Shown here: one piece after another, positions 1 through 13,905 of the stretch
How positions within the stretch are numbered: the stretch's first letter is position 1
Layout: every line of letters starts with the position of its first letter
Assembly (NCBI GenBank): GCA_964036315.1
Contig: OZ038509.1
Location: 30,396,968 to 30,460,967, forward strand
Origin: Acanthosepion esculentum
Lineage: Eukaryota; Mollusca; Cephalopoda; Sepiida; Sepiidae
Length of the DNA: 64,000 nucleotides
Direction of reading: 5' to 3'
Notes under the pieces: generated by a model
Databases searched by the model: none
Told to the model about the DNA's origin: nothing
The model's input: the letters and a program-made list of their open reading frames with translations, nothing else
Position numbers and translations under genes: made by a program

Positions 1-3000
1 TTCAATTGAAAATGTTACAATCAAATGGAATTATAGCAGATTTTGTTATTTTCAATAGAAAATTTTTAAATCAAATGGAATTATAGCAGATTTTGTTATG
101 TTTCAATTGAAAATGTTAAAATCAAATGGAATTATAGCAGATTTTGTTATGTTTCAATTGAAAATGGTAAAATCAAATGGAATTATAGCAGATTTTATTA
201 TGTTTCAATTGAAAATGTTAAAATCAAATGGAATTATAGCAGATTTTCTTATATTTCAATTGAAAATGTTACAATCAAATGGAATTATAGCAGATTTTGT
301 TATTTTCAATTGAAAATTTTTAAATCAAATGGAATTATAGCAGATTTTGTTATGTTTCAATTGAAAATGTTAAAATCAAATGGAATTATAGCAGATTTTG
401 TTATGTTTCAATTGAAAATGTTAAAATCAAATGGAATTATAGCAGATTTTGTTATTTTCAATTGAAAATATTTAAATCAAATGGAATTATAGCAGATTTT
501 GTTATGTTTCAATTGAAAATGTTAAAATCAAATGGAATTATAGCAGATTTTGTTATGTTTCAATTGAAAATGTTACAATCAAATGGAATTATAGCAGATT
601 TTGTTATGTTTCAATTGAAAATGTTAAAATCAAATGGAATTATAGCAGATTTTGTTATGTTTCAATTGAAAATGTTACAATCAAATGGAATTATAGCAGA
701 TTTTGTTATGTTTCAATTGAAAATGTTAAAATCAAATGGAATTATAGCAGATTTTGTTATGTTTCAATTGAAAATGTTACAATCAAATGGAATTATAGCA
801 GATTTTGTTATATTCAATTGACAATTTTTAAATCAAATGGAATTATAGCAGATTTTGTTATGTTTCAATTGAAAATGTTACAATCAAATGGAATTATAGG
901 AGATTTTGTTATGTTTCAATTGAAAATGTTACAATCAAATGGAATTATAGCAGATTTTGTTATGTTTCAATTGAAAATGTTACAATCAAATGGAATTATA
1001 GCAGATTTTGTTATTTTCAATTGAAAATTTTTAAATCAAATGGAATTATAGCAGATTTTGTTATGTTTCAATTGAAAATGTTACAATCAAATGGAATTAT
1101 AGGAGATTTTGTTATGTTTCAATTGAAAATGTTACAATCAAATGGACTTATAGCAGATTTTGTTATCTTTCAATTGAAAATGTTACAATCAAATGGAATT
1201 ATAGCAGATTTTGTTATTTTCAATTGAAAATTTTTAAATCAAATGGAATTATAGCAGATTTTGTTATGTTTCAATTGAAAATGTTAAAATCAAATGGAAT
1301 TATAGGAGATATTGTTATGTTTCAATTGAAAATGTTAAAATCAAATGGAATTATAGCAGATTTTGTTATGTTTCAATTGAAAATGTTAAAATCAAATGGA
1401 ATTATAGCAGATTTTGTTATGTTTCAATTGAAAATGTTACAATCAAATGGAATTATAGCAGATTTTGTTATATTCAATTGAAAATTTTTAAATCAAATGG
1501 AATTATAGCAGATTTTGTTATGTTTCAATTGAAAATGTTACAATCAAATGGAATTATAGCAGATTGTGTTATGTTTCAATTGAAAATGTTACAATCAAAT
1601 GGAATTATAGGAGATTTTGTTATGTTTCAATTGAAAATGTTAAAATCAAATGGAATTATAGCAGATTTTGATATGTTTCAATTGAAAATGTTACAATCAA
1701 ATGGAATTATAGGAGATTTTGTTATGTTTCAATTGAAAATGTTAGAATCAAATGGAATTATAGTAGATTTGTTATTTTCAATTGAAAATGTTACAATCAA
1801 ATGGAATTATAGCAGATTTTGTTATTTTCAATTGAAAATTTTTAAATCCAATGGAATTATAGCAGATTTTGTTATGTTTCAATTGAAAATGTTAAAATCA
1901 AATGGAACTATAGCAGATTTTGTTATGTTTCAATTGAAAATGGTAAAATCAAATGGAATTATAGCAGATTTTGTTATGTTTCAATTGAAAATGTTACAAT
2001 CAAATGGAATTTTAGCAGATTTTGTTATTTTCAATTGAAAATGTTAAAATCAAATGGAATTATAGCAGATTTTGTTATTTTTCAATTGAAAATGTTAAAA
2101 TCAAATGGAATTATAGCAGATTTTGTTATGTTTCAATTGAAAATGGTAAAATCAAATGGAAATGTAGGAGATTTTGTTATGTTTCAATTGAAAATGTTAA
2201 AATCAAATGGAATTATAGCAGATTTTGTTATGTTTCAATTGAAAATGTTACAATCAAATGGAATTATAGGAGATTTTGTTATGTTTCAATTGAAAATGTT
2301 AAAATCAAATGGAATTATAGCAGATTTTGATATGTTTCAATTGAAAATGTTACAATCAAATGGAATTATAGGAGATTTTGTTATGTTTCAATTGAAAATG
2401 TTACAATCAAATGGAATTATAGCAGATTTGTTATTTTCAATTGAAAATGTTACAATCAAATGGAATTATAGCAGATTTTGTTATTTTCAATTGAAAATTT
2501 TTAAATCAAATGGAATTATAGCAGATTTTGTTATGTTTCAATTGAAAATGTTAAAATCAAATGGAATTATAGCAGATTTTGTTATGTTTCAATTGAAAAT
2601 GGTAAAATCAAATGGAATTATAGCAGATTTTGTTATGTTTCAATTGAAAATGTTACAATCAAATGGAATTTTAGCAGATTTTGTTATTTTCAACTGAAAA
2701 TGTTAAAATCAAATGGAATTATAGCAGATTTTGTTATTTTTCAATTGAAAATGTTAAAATCAAATGGAATTATAGCAGATTTTGTTATGTTTCAATTGAA
2801 AATGTTAAAATCAAATGGAAATGTAGGAGATTTTGTTATGTTTCAATTGAAAATGTTAAAATCAAATGGAATTATAGCAGATATTGTTATGTTTCAATTG
2901 AAAATGTTACAATCAAATGGAATTATAGGAGATTTTGTTATGTTTCAATTGAAAATGTTAAAATCAAATGGAATTATAGCAGATTTTGTTATGTTTCAAT

Positions 3001-3094
3001 TGAAAATGTTACAATCAAATGGAATTATAGGAGATTTTGTTATGTTTCAATTGAAAATGTTACAATCAAATGGAATTATAGCAGATTTGTTATT
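1..3094 (+). repeat. 3,094-bp higher-order block, copy 1
   Basis: Rare alleles in this block recur 3,094 bp downstream in the same order: the broken core CAATAGAA near 52, the GATTTTATTATG unit near 190, the GATTTTCTTATA unit at 242, the AATATTTAAATC junction near 465, the TTGACAATT variant near 815, the AAATGGACTTATA unit near 1,143 and the GATATTGTTATG unit near 1,308. Positions 1-1,559 match 3,095-4,653 wherever compared. The inner part, from about 1,590, holds a separate 659-bp repeat that is not duplicated. The block starts at or before the window edge, so its true left boundary is not visible. Confidence 0.88.
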
Positions 3095-3150
3095 TTCAAT
3101 TGAAAATGTTACAATCAAATGGAATTATAGCAGATTTTGTTATTTTCAAT
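1590..3150 (+). repeat. 659-bp 13-mer higher-order repeat, about 2.4 copies
   Basis: A 49-bp unit with the shortened GATTTGTTATTTTC junction sits at 1,763, 2,422 and 3,081, exactly 659 bp apart. The unit order agrees: GGAG, GATATG-ended, GGAG, a 49-bp unit, a 50-bp unit, an ATTTTTAAATC unit, a plain unit, a GGTAAAATC unit, a 50-bp unit with ATTTTAGC, two plain units, the AAATGTAGGAG unit, and one more. Ten 51-bp, two 50-bp and one 49-bp unit sum to 659, matching the spacing. Copies tile as 1,590-2,248, 2,249-2,907 and a partial from 2,908. Private changes include CAACTG near 2,694 and GTAGATTTG at 1,763. Confidence 0.88.
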
Positions 3151-4653
3151 AGAAAATTTTTAAATCAAATGGAATTATAGCAGATTTTGTTATGTTTCAA
3201 TTGAAAATGTTAAAATCAAATGGAATTATAGCAGATTTTGTTATGTTTCAATTGAAAATGGTAAAATCAAATGGAATTATAGCAGATTTTATTATGTTTC
3301 AATTGAAAATGTTAAAATCAAATGGAATTATAGCAGATTTTCTTATATTTCAATTGAAAATGTTACAATCAAATGGAATTATAGCAGATTTTGTTATTTT
3401 CAATTGAAAATTTTTAAATCAAATGGAATTATAGCAGATTTTGTTATGTTTCAATTGAAAATGTTAAAATCAAATGGAATTATAGCAGATTTTGTTATGT
3501 TTCAATTGAAAATGTTAAAATCAAATGGAATTATAGCAGATTTTGTTATTTTCAATTGAAAATATTTAAATCAAATGGAATTATAGCAGATTTTGTTATG
3601 TTTCAATTGAAAATGTTAAAATCAAATGGAATTATAGCAGATTTTGTTATGTTTCAATTGAAAATGTTACAATCAAATGGAATTATAGCAGATTTTGTTA
3701 TGTTTCAATTGAAAATGTTAAAATCAAATGGAATTATAGCAGATTTTGTTATGTTTCAATTGAAAATGTTACAATCAAATGGAATTATAGCAGATTTTGT
3801 TATGTTTCAATTGAAAATGTTAAAATCAAATGGAATTATAGCAGATTTTGTTATGTTTCAATTGAAAATGTTACAATCAAATGGAATTATAGCAGATTTT
3901 GTTATATTCAATTGACAATTTTTAAATCAAATGGAATTATAGCAGATTTTGTTATGTTTCAATTGAAAATGTTACAATCAAATGGAATTATAGGAGATTT
4001 TGTTATGTTTCAATTGAAAATGTTACAATCAAATGGAATTATAGCAGATTTTGTTATGTTTCAATTGAAAATGTTACAATCAAATGGAATTATAGCAGAT
4101 TTTGTTATTTTCAATTGAAAATTTTTAAATCAAATGGAATTATAGCAGATTTTGTTATGTTTCAATTGAAAATGTTACAATCAAATGGAATTATAGGAGA
4201 TTTTGTTATGTTTCAATTGAAAATGTTACAATCAAATGGACTTATAGCAGATTTTGTTATCTTTCAATTGAAAATGTTACAATCAAATGGAATTATAGCA
4301 GATTTTGTTATTTTCAATTGAAAATTTTTAAATCAAATGGAATTATAGCAGATTTTGTTATGTTTCAATTGAAAATGTTAAAATCAAATGGAATTATAGG
4401 AGATATTGTTATGTTTCAATTGAAAATGTTAAAATCAAATGGAATTATAGCAGATTTTGTTATGTTTCAATTGAAAATGTTAAAATCAAATGGAATTATA
4501 GCAGATTTTGTTATGTTTCAATTGAAAATGTTACAATCAAATGGAATTATAGCAGATTTTGTTATATTCAATTGAAAATTTTTAAATCAAATGGAATTAT
4601 AGCAGATTTTGTTATGTTTCAATTGAAAATGTTACAATCAAATGGAATTATAG
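3095..4653 (+). repeat. 3,094-bp higher-order block, partial copy 2
   Basis: This is a near-identical copy of 1-1,559. The match ends at 1,560/4,654 (GCAG against GGAG). Beyond that the second copy lacks the unit carrying GATTGTGTT in copy 1 and resumes with GGAG, GCAG and GGAG units, so the boundary looks like an unequal exchange that dropped one or more units. The identity implies a recent event, or that the block is still being homogenised. Confidence 0.85.
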
Positions 4654-7600
4654 GAGATTTTGTTATGTTTCAATTGAAAATGTTAAAATCAAATGGAATT
4701 ATAGCAGATTTTGTTATGTTTCAATTGAAAATGTTACAATCAAATGGAATTATAGGAGATTTTGTTATGTTTCAATTGAAAATGTTACAATCAAATGGAA
4801 TTATAGCAGATTTTGTTATTTTCAATTGAAAATGTTAAAATCAAATGGAATCATAGCAGATTTTGTTATGTTTCAATTGAAAATGTTAATATCAAATGGA
4901 ATTATAGCAGATTTTGTTATGTTTCAATTGAAAATGGTAAAATCAAATGGAATTATAGCAGATTTTGTTATGTTTCAATTGAAAATGTTACAATCAAATG
5001 GAATTATAGCAGATTTTGTTATGTTTCAATTGAAAATGTTACAATCAAATGGAATTTTAGCAGATTTTGTTATTTTCAATTGAAAATGTTAAAATCAAAT
5101 GGAATTATAGCAGATTTTGTTATGTTTCAATTGAAAATGTTACAATCAAATTGAATTATAAAAGATTTTGTTATGTTTCAATTGAAAATGTTACAATCAA
5201 ATGGAATTATAGCAGATTTTGTTATTTTCAATTGAAAACGTTAAAATCAAATGGAATTATAGCAGATTTTGATATGTTTCAATTGAAAATGTTAAAATCA
5301 ATTGGAATTATAGCAGATTTTGTTATGTTTCAATTGAAAATGGTAAAATTAAATGGAATTATAGCAGATTTTGTTATGTTTCAATTGAAAATGTTACAAT
5401 CAAATGGAATTTTAGCAGATTTTGTTATTTTCAATTGAAAATGTTAAAATCAAATGGAATTATAGCAGATTTTGTTATTTTCAATTGCAAATTTTTAAAT
5501 GAAATGGAATTATAGCAGATTTTGGTATGTTTCAATTGAAAATGTTAAAATCAAATGGAATTATAGCAGATTTTGTTATTTTTCAATTGAAAATGTTAAA
5601 ATCAAATGGAATTATAGCAGATTTTGTTATGTTTCAATTGAAAATGTTAAAATCAAATGGAAATGTAGGAGATTTTGTTATGTTTCAATTGAAAATGTTA
5701 AAATCAAATGGAATTATAGGAGATTTTGTTATGTTTCAATTGAAAATGTTACAATCAAATGGAATTATAGGAGATTTTGTTATGTTTCAATTGAAAATGT
5801 TAAAATCAAATGGAATTATAGCAGATTTTGTTATGTTTCAATTGAAAATGTTACAATCAAATGGAATTATAGGAGATTTTGTTATGTTTCAATTGAAAAT
5901 GTTACAATCAAATGGAATTATAGCAGATTTTGTTATGTTTCAATTGAAAATGTTACAATCAAATGGAATTATAGCAGATTTTGTTATTTTCAATTGAAAA
6001 TTTTTAAATCAAATGGAATTATAGCAGATTTTGTTATGTTTCATTTGAAAATGTTAAAATCAAATGGAATTATAGCAGATTTTGTTATATTTCAATTGAA
6101 AATGTTACAATCAAATGGAATTATAGCAGATTTTGTTATTTTCAATTGAAAATTTTTAAATCAAATGGAATTATAGCAGATTTTGTTATGTTTCAATTGA
6201 AAATGTTACAATCAAATGGAATTATAGGAGATTTTGTTATGTTTCAATTGAAAATGTTACAATCAAATGGAATTATAGCAGATTTTGTTATTTTCAATTG
6301 AAAATTTTTAAATCAAATCGAATTATAGCAGATTTTGTTATGTTTCAATTGAAAATGTTAAAATCAAATGGAATTATAGCAGATTTTATTATGTTTCAAT
6401 TGCAAATGTTAAAATCAAATGGAATTATAGCAGATTTTGTTATGTTTCAATTGAAAATGTTAAAATCAAATGGAATTATAGCAGATTTTGTTATGTTTCA
6501 ATTGAAAATGTTACAATCAAATGGAATTATGGGAGATTTTGTTATGTTTCAATTGAAAATGTTAAAATCAAATGGAATTATAGCAGATTTTGTTATGTTT
6601 CAATTGAAAATGTTACAATCAAATGGAATTATAGGAGATTTTGTTATGTTTCAATTGAAAATGTTACAATCAAATGGAATTATAGCAGATTTTGTTATTT
6701 TCAATTGAAAATGTTAAAATCAAATGGAATTATAGCAGATTTTGTTATGTTTCAATTGAAAATGTTAAAATCAAATGGAATTATAGCAGATTTTGTTATG
6801 TTTCAATTGAAAATGGTAAAAGCAAATGGAATTATAGCAGATTTTGTTATGTTTCAATTGAAAATGGTAAAATCAAATGGAATTATAGCAGATTTTGTTA
6901 TGTTTCAATTGAAAATGTTACAATCAAATGGAATTTTAGCAGATTTTGTTATTTTCAATTGAAAATGTTAAAATCAAATGGAATTATAGCAGATTTTGTT
7001 ATGTTTCAATTGAAAATGTTACAATCAAATTGAATTATAGGAGATTTTGTTATGTTTCAATTGAAAATGTTACAATCAAATGGAATTATAGCAGATTTTG
7101 TTATTTTCAATTGAAAACGTTAAAATCAAATGGAATTATAGCAGATTTTGATATGTTTCAATTGAAAATGTTAAAATCAATTGGAATTATAGCAGATTTT
7201 GTTATGTTTCAATTGAAAATGGTAAAATCAAATGGAATTATAGCAGATTTTGTTATGTTTCAATTGAAAATGTTACAATCAAATGGAATTTTAGCAGATT
7301 TTGTTATTTTCAATTGAAAATGTTAAAATCAAATGGAATTATAGCAGATTTTGTTTTTTTCAATTGCAAATTTTTAAATGAAATGGAATTATAGCAGATT
7401 TTGGTATGTTTCAATTGAAAATGTTAAAATCAAATGGAATTATAGCAGATTTTGTTATTTTTCAATTGAAAATGTTAAAATCAAATGGAATTATAGCAGA
7501 TTTTGTTATGTTTCAATTGAAAATGTTAAAATCAAATGGAAATGTAGGAGATTTTGTTATGTTTTAATTGAAAATGTTAAAATCAAATGGAATTATAGCA

Positions 7601-10600
7601 GATTTTGTTATGTTTCAATTGAAAATGTTACAATCAAATGGAATTATAGCAGATTTTGTTATATTCAATTGAAAATGTTACAATCAAATGGAATTATAGC
7701 AGATTTTGTTATATTCAATTGAAAATTTTTAAATCAAATGGAATTATAGCAGATTTTGTTATGTTTCAATTGAAAATGTTACAATCAAATGGAATTATAG
7801 GAGATTTTGTTATGTTTCAATTGAAAATGTTAAAATCAAATGGAATTATAGCAGATTTTGTTATGTTTCAATTGAAAATGTTACAATCAAATGGAATTAT
7901 AGGAGATTTTGTTATGTTTCAATTGAAAATGTTACAATCAAATGGAATTATAGCAGATTTTGTTATATTCAATTGAAAATGTTACAATCAAATGTATTTA
8001 TAGCAGATTTTGTTATTTTCAATTGAAAATTTTTAAATCAAATGGAATTATAGCAGATTTTGTTATGTTTCATTTGAAAATGTTAAAATCAAATGGAATT
8101 ATAGCAGATTTTGTTATATTTCAATTGAAAATGTTACAATCAAATGGAATTATAGCAGATTTTGTTATTTTCAATTGAAAATTTTTAAATCAAATGGAAT
8201 TATAGCAGATTTTGTTATGTTTCAATTGAAAATGTTACAATCAAATGGAATTATAGGAGATTTTGTTATGTTTCAATTGAAAATGTTACAATCAAATGGA
8301 ATTATAGCAGATTTTGTTATTTTCAATTGAAAATTTTTAAATCAAATCGAATTATAGCAGATTTTGTTATGTTTCAATTGAAAATGTTAAAATCAAATGG
8401 AATTATAGCAGATTTTATTATGTTTCAATTGAAAATGTTAAAATCAAATGGAATTATAGCAGATTTTGTTATGTTTCAATTGAAAATGTTAAAATCAAAT
8501 GGAATTATAGCAGATTTTGTTATGTTTCAATTGAAAATGTTACAATCAAATGGAATTATGGGAGATTTTGTTATGTTTCAATTGAAAATGTTAAAATCAA
8601 ATGGAATTATAGCAGATTTTGTTATGTTTCAATTGAAAATGTTACAATCAAATGGAATTATAGGAGATTTTGTTATGTTTCAATTGAAAATGTTACAATC
8701 AAATGGAATTATAGCAGATTTTGTTATTTTCAATTGAAAATGTTAAAATCAAATGGAATTATAGCAGATTTTGTTATGTTTCAATTGAAAATGTTAAAAT
8801 CAAATGGAATTATAGCAGATTTTGTTATGTTTCAATTGAAAATGGTAAAATCAAATGGAATTATAGCAGATTTTGTTATGTTTCAATTGAAAATGGTAAA
8901 ATCAAATGGAATTATAGCAGATTTTGTTATGTTTCAATTGAAAATGTTACAATCAAATGGAATTTTAGCAGATTTTGTTATTTTCAATTGAAAATGTTAA
9001 AATCAAATGGAATTATAGCAGATTTTGTTATGTTTCAATTGAAAATGTTACAATCAAATTGAATTATAGGAGATTTTGTTATGTTTCAATTGAAAATGTT
9101 ACAATCAAATGGAATTATAGCAGATTTTGTTATTTTCAATTGAAAACGTTAAAATCAAATGGAATTATAGCAGATTTTGATATGTTTCAATTGAAAATGT
9201 TAAAATCAATTGGAATTATAGCAGATTTTGTTATGTTTCAATTGAAAATGGTAAAATCAAATGGAATTATAGCAGATTTTGTTATGTTTCAATTGAAAAT
9301 GTTACAATCAAATGGAATTTTAGCAGATTTTGTCATTTTCAATTGAAAATGTTAAAATCAAATGGAATTATAGCAGATTTTGTTATTTTCAATTGCAAAT
9401 TTTTAAATGAAATGGAATTATAGCAGATTTTGGTATGTTTCAATTGAAAATGTTAAAATCAAATGGAATTATAGCAGATTTTGTTATTTTTCAATTGAAA
9501 ATGTTAAAATCAAATGGAATTATAGCAGATTTTGTTATGTTTCAATTGAAAATGTTAAAATCAAATGGAAATGTAGGAGATTTTGTTATGTTTCAATTGA
9601 AAATGTTAAAATCAAATGGAATTATAGCAGATTTTGTTATGTTTCAATTGAAAATGTTACAATCAAATGGAATTATAGCAGATTTTGTTATATTCAATTG
9701 AAAATTTTTAAATCAAATGGAATTATAGCAGATTTTGTTATGTTTCAATTGAAAATGTTACAATCAAATGGAATTATAGGAGATTTTGTTATGTTTCAAT
9801 TGAAAATGTTAAAATCAAATGGAATTATAGCAGATTTTGTTATGTTTCAATTGAAAATGTTACAATCAAATGGAATTATAGGAGATTTTGTTATGTTTCA
9901 ATTGAAAATGTTACAATCAAATGGAATTATAGCAGATTTTGTTATTTTCAATTGAAAATGTTAAAATCAAATGGAATTATAGCAGATTTTGTTATGTTTC
10001 AATTGAAAATGTTAAAATCAAATGGAATTATAGCAGATTTTGTTATGTTTCAATTGAAAATGGTAAAATCAAATGGAATTATAGCAGATTTTGTTATGTT
10101 TCAATTGAAAATGGTAAAATCAAATGGAATTATAGCAGATTTTGTTATGTTTCAATTGAAAATGTTACAATCAAATGGAATTTCAGCAGATTTTGTTATT
10201 TTCAATTGAAAATGTTAAAATCAAATGGAATTATAGCAGATTTTGTTATGTTTCAATTGAAAATGTTACAATCAAATTGAATTATAGGAGATTTTGTTAT
10301 GTTTCAATTGAAAATGTTACAATCAAATGGAATTATAGCAGATTTTGTTATTTTCAATTGAAAACGTTAAAATCAAATGGAATTATAGCAGATTTTGATA
10401 TGTTTCAATTGAAAATGTTAAAATCAATTGGAATTATAGCAGATTTTTTTATGTTTCAATTGAAAATGGTAAAATCAAATGGAATTATAGCAGATTTTGT
10501 TATGTTTCAATTGAAAATGTTACAATCAAATGGAATTTTAGCAGATTTTGTTATTTTCAATTGAAAATGTTAAAATCAAATGGAATTATAGCAGATTTTG

Positions 10601-12681
10601 TTATTTTCAATTGCAAATTTTTAAATGAAATGGAATTATAGCAGATTTTGGTATGTTTCAATTGAAAATGTTAAAATCAAATGGAATTATAGCAGATTTT
10701 GTTATTTTTCAATTGAAAATGTTAAAATCAAATGGAATTATAGCAGATTTTGTTATGTTTCAATTGAAAATGTTAAAATCAAATGGAAATGTAGGAGATT
10801 TTGTTATGTTTCAATTGAAAATGTTACAATCAAATGGAATTTTAGCAGATTTTGTTATTTTCAATTGAAAATGTTAAAATCAAATGGAATTATAGCAGAT
10901 TTTGTTATTTTTCAATTGAAAATGTTAAAATCAAATGGAATTATAGCAGATTTTGTTATGTTTCAATTGAAAATGTTAAAATCAAATGGAAATGTAGGAG
11001 ATTTTGTTATGTTTCAATTGAAAATGTTAAAATCAAATGGAATTATAGCAGATTTTGTTATGTTTCAATTGAAAATGTTACAATCAAATGGAATTATAGG
11101 AGATTTTGTTATGTTTCAATTGAAAATGTTAAAATCAAATGGAATTATAGCAGATTTTGATATGTTTCAATTGAAAATGTTACAATCAAATGGAATGAGA
11201 GGAGATTTTGTTATGTTTCAATTGAAAATGTTACAATCAAATGGAATTATAGCAGATTTGTTATTTTCAATTGAAAATGTTACAATCAAATGGAATTATA
11301 GCAGATTTTGTTATTTTCAATTAAAAATGTTAAAATCAAATGGAATTATAGCAGATTTTGTTATTTTTCAATTGAAAATGTTAAAATCAAATGGAATTAT
11401 AGCAGATTTTGTTATGTTTCAATTGAAAATGTTAAAATCAAATGGAAATGTAGGAGATTTTGTTATGTTTCAATTGAAAATGTTAAAATCAAATGGAATT
11501 ATAGCAGATTTTGTTATTTTCAATTGAAAACGTTAAAATCAAATGGAATTATAGCAGATTTTGATATGTTTCAATTGAAAATGTTAAAATCAATTGGAAT
11601 TATAGCAGATTTTTTTATGTTTCAATTGAAAATGGTAAAATCAAATGGAATTATAGCAGATTTTGTTATGTTTCAATTGAAAATGTTACAATCAAATGGA
11701 ATTTTAGCAGATTTTGTTATTTTCAATTGAAAATGTTAAAATCAAATGGAATTATAGCAGATTTTGTTATTTTCAATTGCAAATTTTTAAATGAAATGGA
11801 ATTATAGCAGATTTTGGTATGTTTCAATTGAAAATGTTAAAATCAAATGGAATTATAGCAGATTTTGTTATTTTTCAATTGAAAATGTTAAAATCAAATG
11901 GAATTATAGCAGATTTTGTTATGTTTCAATTGAAAATGTTAAAATCAAATGGAAATGTAGGAGATTTTGTTATGTTTCAATTGAAAATGTTACAATCAAA
12001 TGGAATTTTAGCAGATTTTGTTATTTTCAATTGAAAATGTTAAAATCAAATGGAATTATAGCAGATTTTGTTATTTTTCAATTGAAAATGTTAAAATCAA
12101 ATGGAATTATAGCAGATTTTGTTATGTTTCAATTGAAAATGTTAAAATCAAATGGAAATGTAGGAGATTTTGTTATGTTTCAATTGAAAATGTTAAAATC
12201 AAATGGAATTATAGCAGATTTTGTTATGTTTCAATTGAAAATGTTACAATCAAATGGAATTATAGGAGATTTTGTTATGTTTCAATTGAAAATGTTAAAA
12301 TCAAATGGAATTATAGCAGATTTTGATATGTTTCAATTGAAAATGTTACAATCAAATGGAATGAGAGGAGATTTTGTTATGTTTCAATTGAAAATGTTAC
12401 AATCAAATGGAATTATAGCAGATTTGTTATTTTCAATTGAAAATGTTACAATCAAATGGAATTATAGCAGATTTTGTTATTTTCAATTAAAAATGTTAAA
12501 ATCAAATGGAATTATAGCAGATTTTGTTATTTTTCAATTGAAAATGTTAAAATCAAATGGAATTATAGCAGATTTTGTTATGTTTCAATTGAAAATGTTA
12601 AAATCAAATGGAAATGTAGGAGATTTTGTTATGTTTCAATTGAAAATGTTAAAATCAAATGGAATTATAGCAGATTTTGTT
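4620..12681 (+). repeat. CG-marked HOR ladder with periods 1,879, 2,029, 1,218 and 1,166 bp
   Basis: A rare AAAACGTT allele occurs at 5,239, 7,118, 9,147, 10,365 and 11,531 (position of the C). Each is followed by the same units: one ending GATATG, one with AATCAATTGG, a GGTAAAA unit, an ATTTTAGC 50-bp unit and then CAATTGCAAATTTTTAAATG with GATTTTGGTATG. The spacings 1,879, 2,029, 1,218 and 1,166 differ because blocks of whole units were gained or lost inside each period. The 2,029 and 1,879 periods also share a CATTTGAAA unit (about 6,041 and 8,070) and an AATCGAATTAT unit (about 6,316 and 8,345). This is one HOR family at several stages of internal expansion and contraction. Confidence 0.85.
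10324..12681 (+). repeat. 1,166-bp tandem duplication, two copies
   Basis: The last two ladder periods are near-identical, with an offset of 1,166 bp. The paired markers are AAAACG at 10,365/11,531, GATTTTTTTATG near 10,445/11,611, GATTTTGGTATG near 10,648/11,814, AAATGAGAGGAG near 11,194/12,360, the 49-bp GCAGATTTG unit at 11,252/12,418 and TTCAATTAAAAATG near 11,320/12,486. Similarity stops near 12,682, where the second copy continues into an unusual AAATGTAATTATTGCAGC unit. Copies are about 10,324-11,489 and 11,490-12,655, with a short overhang. Confidence 0.87.
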
Positions 12682-13740
12682 ATGTTTCAATTGAAAATGT
12701 TACAATCAAATGTAATTATTGCAGCTTTTGTTATTTTCAATTGAAAATTTTTAAATCAAATGGAATTATAGCAGATTTTGTTATGTTTGAATTGAAAATG
12801 TTAAAATCAAATGGAATTATAGCAGATTTTGTTATTTTTCAATTGAAAATGTTACAATCAAATGGAATTATAGCAGATTTTGTTATTTTCAATTGTAAAT
12901 TTTTAAATCAAATGGAATTATAGCAGATTTTATTATGTTTCAATTGAAAATGTTAAAATCAAATGGAATTATAGCAGATTTTCTTATATTTCAATTGAAA
13001 ATGTTACAATCAAATGGAATTATAGCAGATTTTGTTATTTTCAATTGAAAATTTTTAAATCAAATGGAATTATAGCAGATTTTGTTATGTTTCAATTGAA
13101 AATGTTAAAATCAAATGGAATTATAGCAGATTTTGTTATGTTTCAATTGAAAATGTTACAATCAAATGGAATTATAGCAGATTTTGTTATTTTCAATTGA
13201 AAATATTTAAATCAAATGGAATTATAGCAGATTTTGTTATGTTTCAATTGAAAATGTTAAAATCAAATGGAATTATAGCAGATTTTGTTATGTTTCAATT
13301 GAAAATGTTACAATCAAATGGAATTATAGCAGATTTTGTTATGTTTCAATTGAAAATGTTAAAATCAAATGGAATTATAGCAGATTTTGTTATGTTTCAA
13401 TTGAAAATGTTAAAATCAAATGGAATTATAGCAGATTTTGTTATGTTTCAATTGAAAATGTTAAAATCAAATGGAATTATAGCAGATTTTGTTATGTTTC
13501 AATTGAAAATGTTACAATCAAATGGAATTATAGCAGATTTTGTTATATTCAATTGAAAATTTTAAAATCAAATGGAATTATAGCAGATTTTGTTATGTTT
13601 CAATTGAAAATGTTACAATCAAATGGAATTATAGGAGATTTTGTTATGTTTCAATTGAAAATGTTACAATCAAATGGAATTATAGCAGATTTTGTTATGT
13701 TTCAATTGAAAATGTTACAATCAAATGGAATTATAGCAGA
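12682..13740 (+). repeat. Mosaic junction between HOR zones A and B
   Basis: This is satellite throughout, but not part of the neighbouring ladder. It opens with a private unit (AAATGTAATTATTGCAGCTT near 12,709). It then carries a haplotype also seen far away: TTATGTTTGAATTG near 12,783, CAATTGTAAATTTTTAAATC near 12,892, GATTTTATTATG near 12,916 and GATTTTCTTATA at 12,977. The same string of rare alleles recurs 17,571 bp downstream. From about 13,197 the unit order resembles 462-821 and 24,625-24,984 (AATATTTAAATC junction followed by plain units). Confidence 0.75.
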
Positions 13741-13742
13741 TT

Positions 13743-13905
13743 TTGTTATTTTCAATTGAAAATGTTAAAATCAAATGGAATTATAGGAGATTTTGTTATG
13801 TTTCAATTGAAAATGTTAAAATCAAATGGAATTATAGGAGATTTTGTTATGTTTCAATTGAAAATGTTAAAATCAAATGGAATTATAGGAGATTTTGTTA
13901 TGTTT
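13743..13905 (+). repeat. Triple A19/G38 cassette, first occurrence
   Basis: Three consecutive units combine TTAAAATC with GGAGAT, followed by two plain TTAAAATC/GCAGAT units. In zone C, GGAG is almost always tied to TTACAATC, so this A19+G38 triplet is distinctive. The same triplet appears at roughly 16,290, 17,308, 19,390, 20,408, 22,186, 23,203, 25,732, 27,110, 28,430, 31,063, 32,336, 34,926, 55,865 and 57,950. It is the best single marker of the zone B family. Confidence 0.82.

Noticed and set aside
98..3152. Short open frames of 60-220 codons in zone A as small genes
   Set aside because: Identical repeat translations occur at dozens of places and are broken wherever a 49-, 50- or 52-bp unit falls. 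There is no start context or unique sequence.
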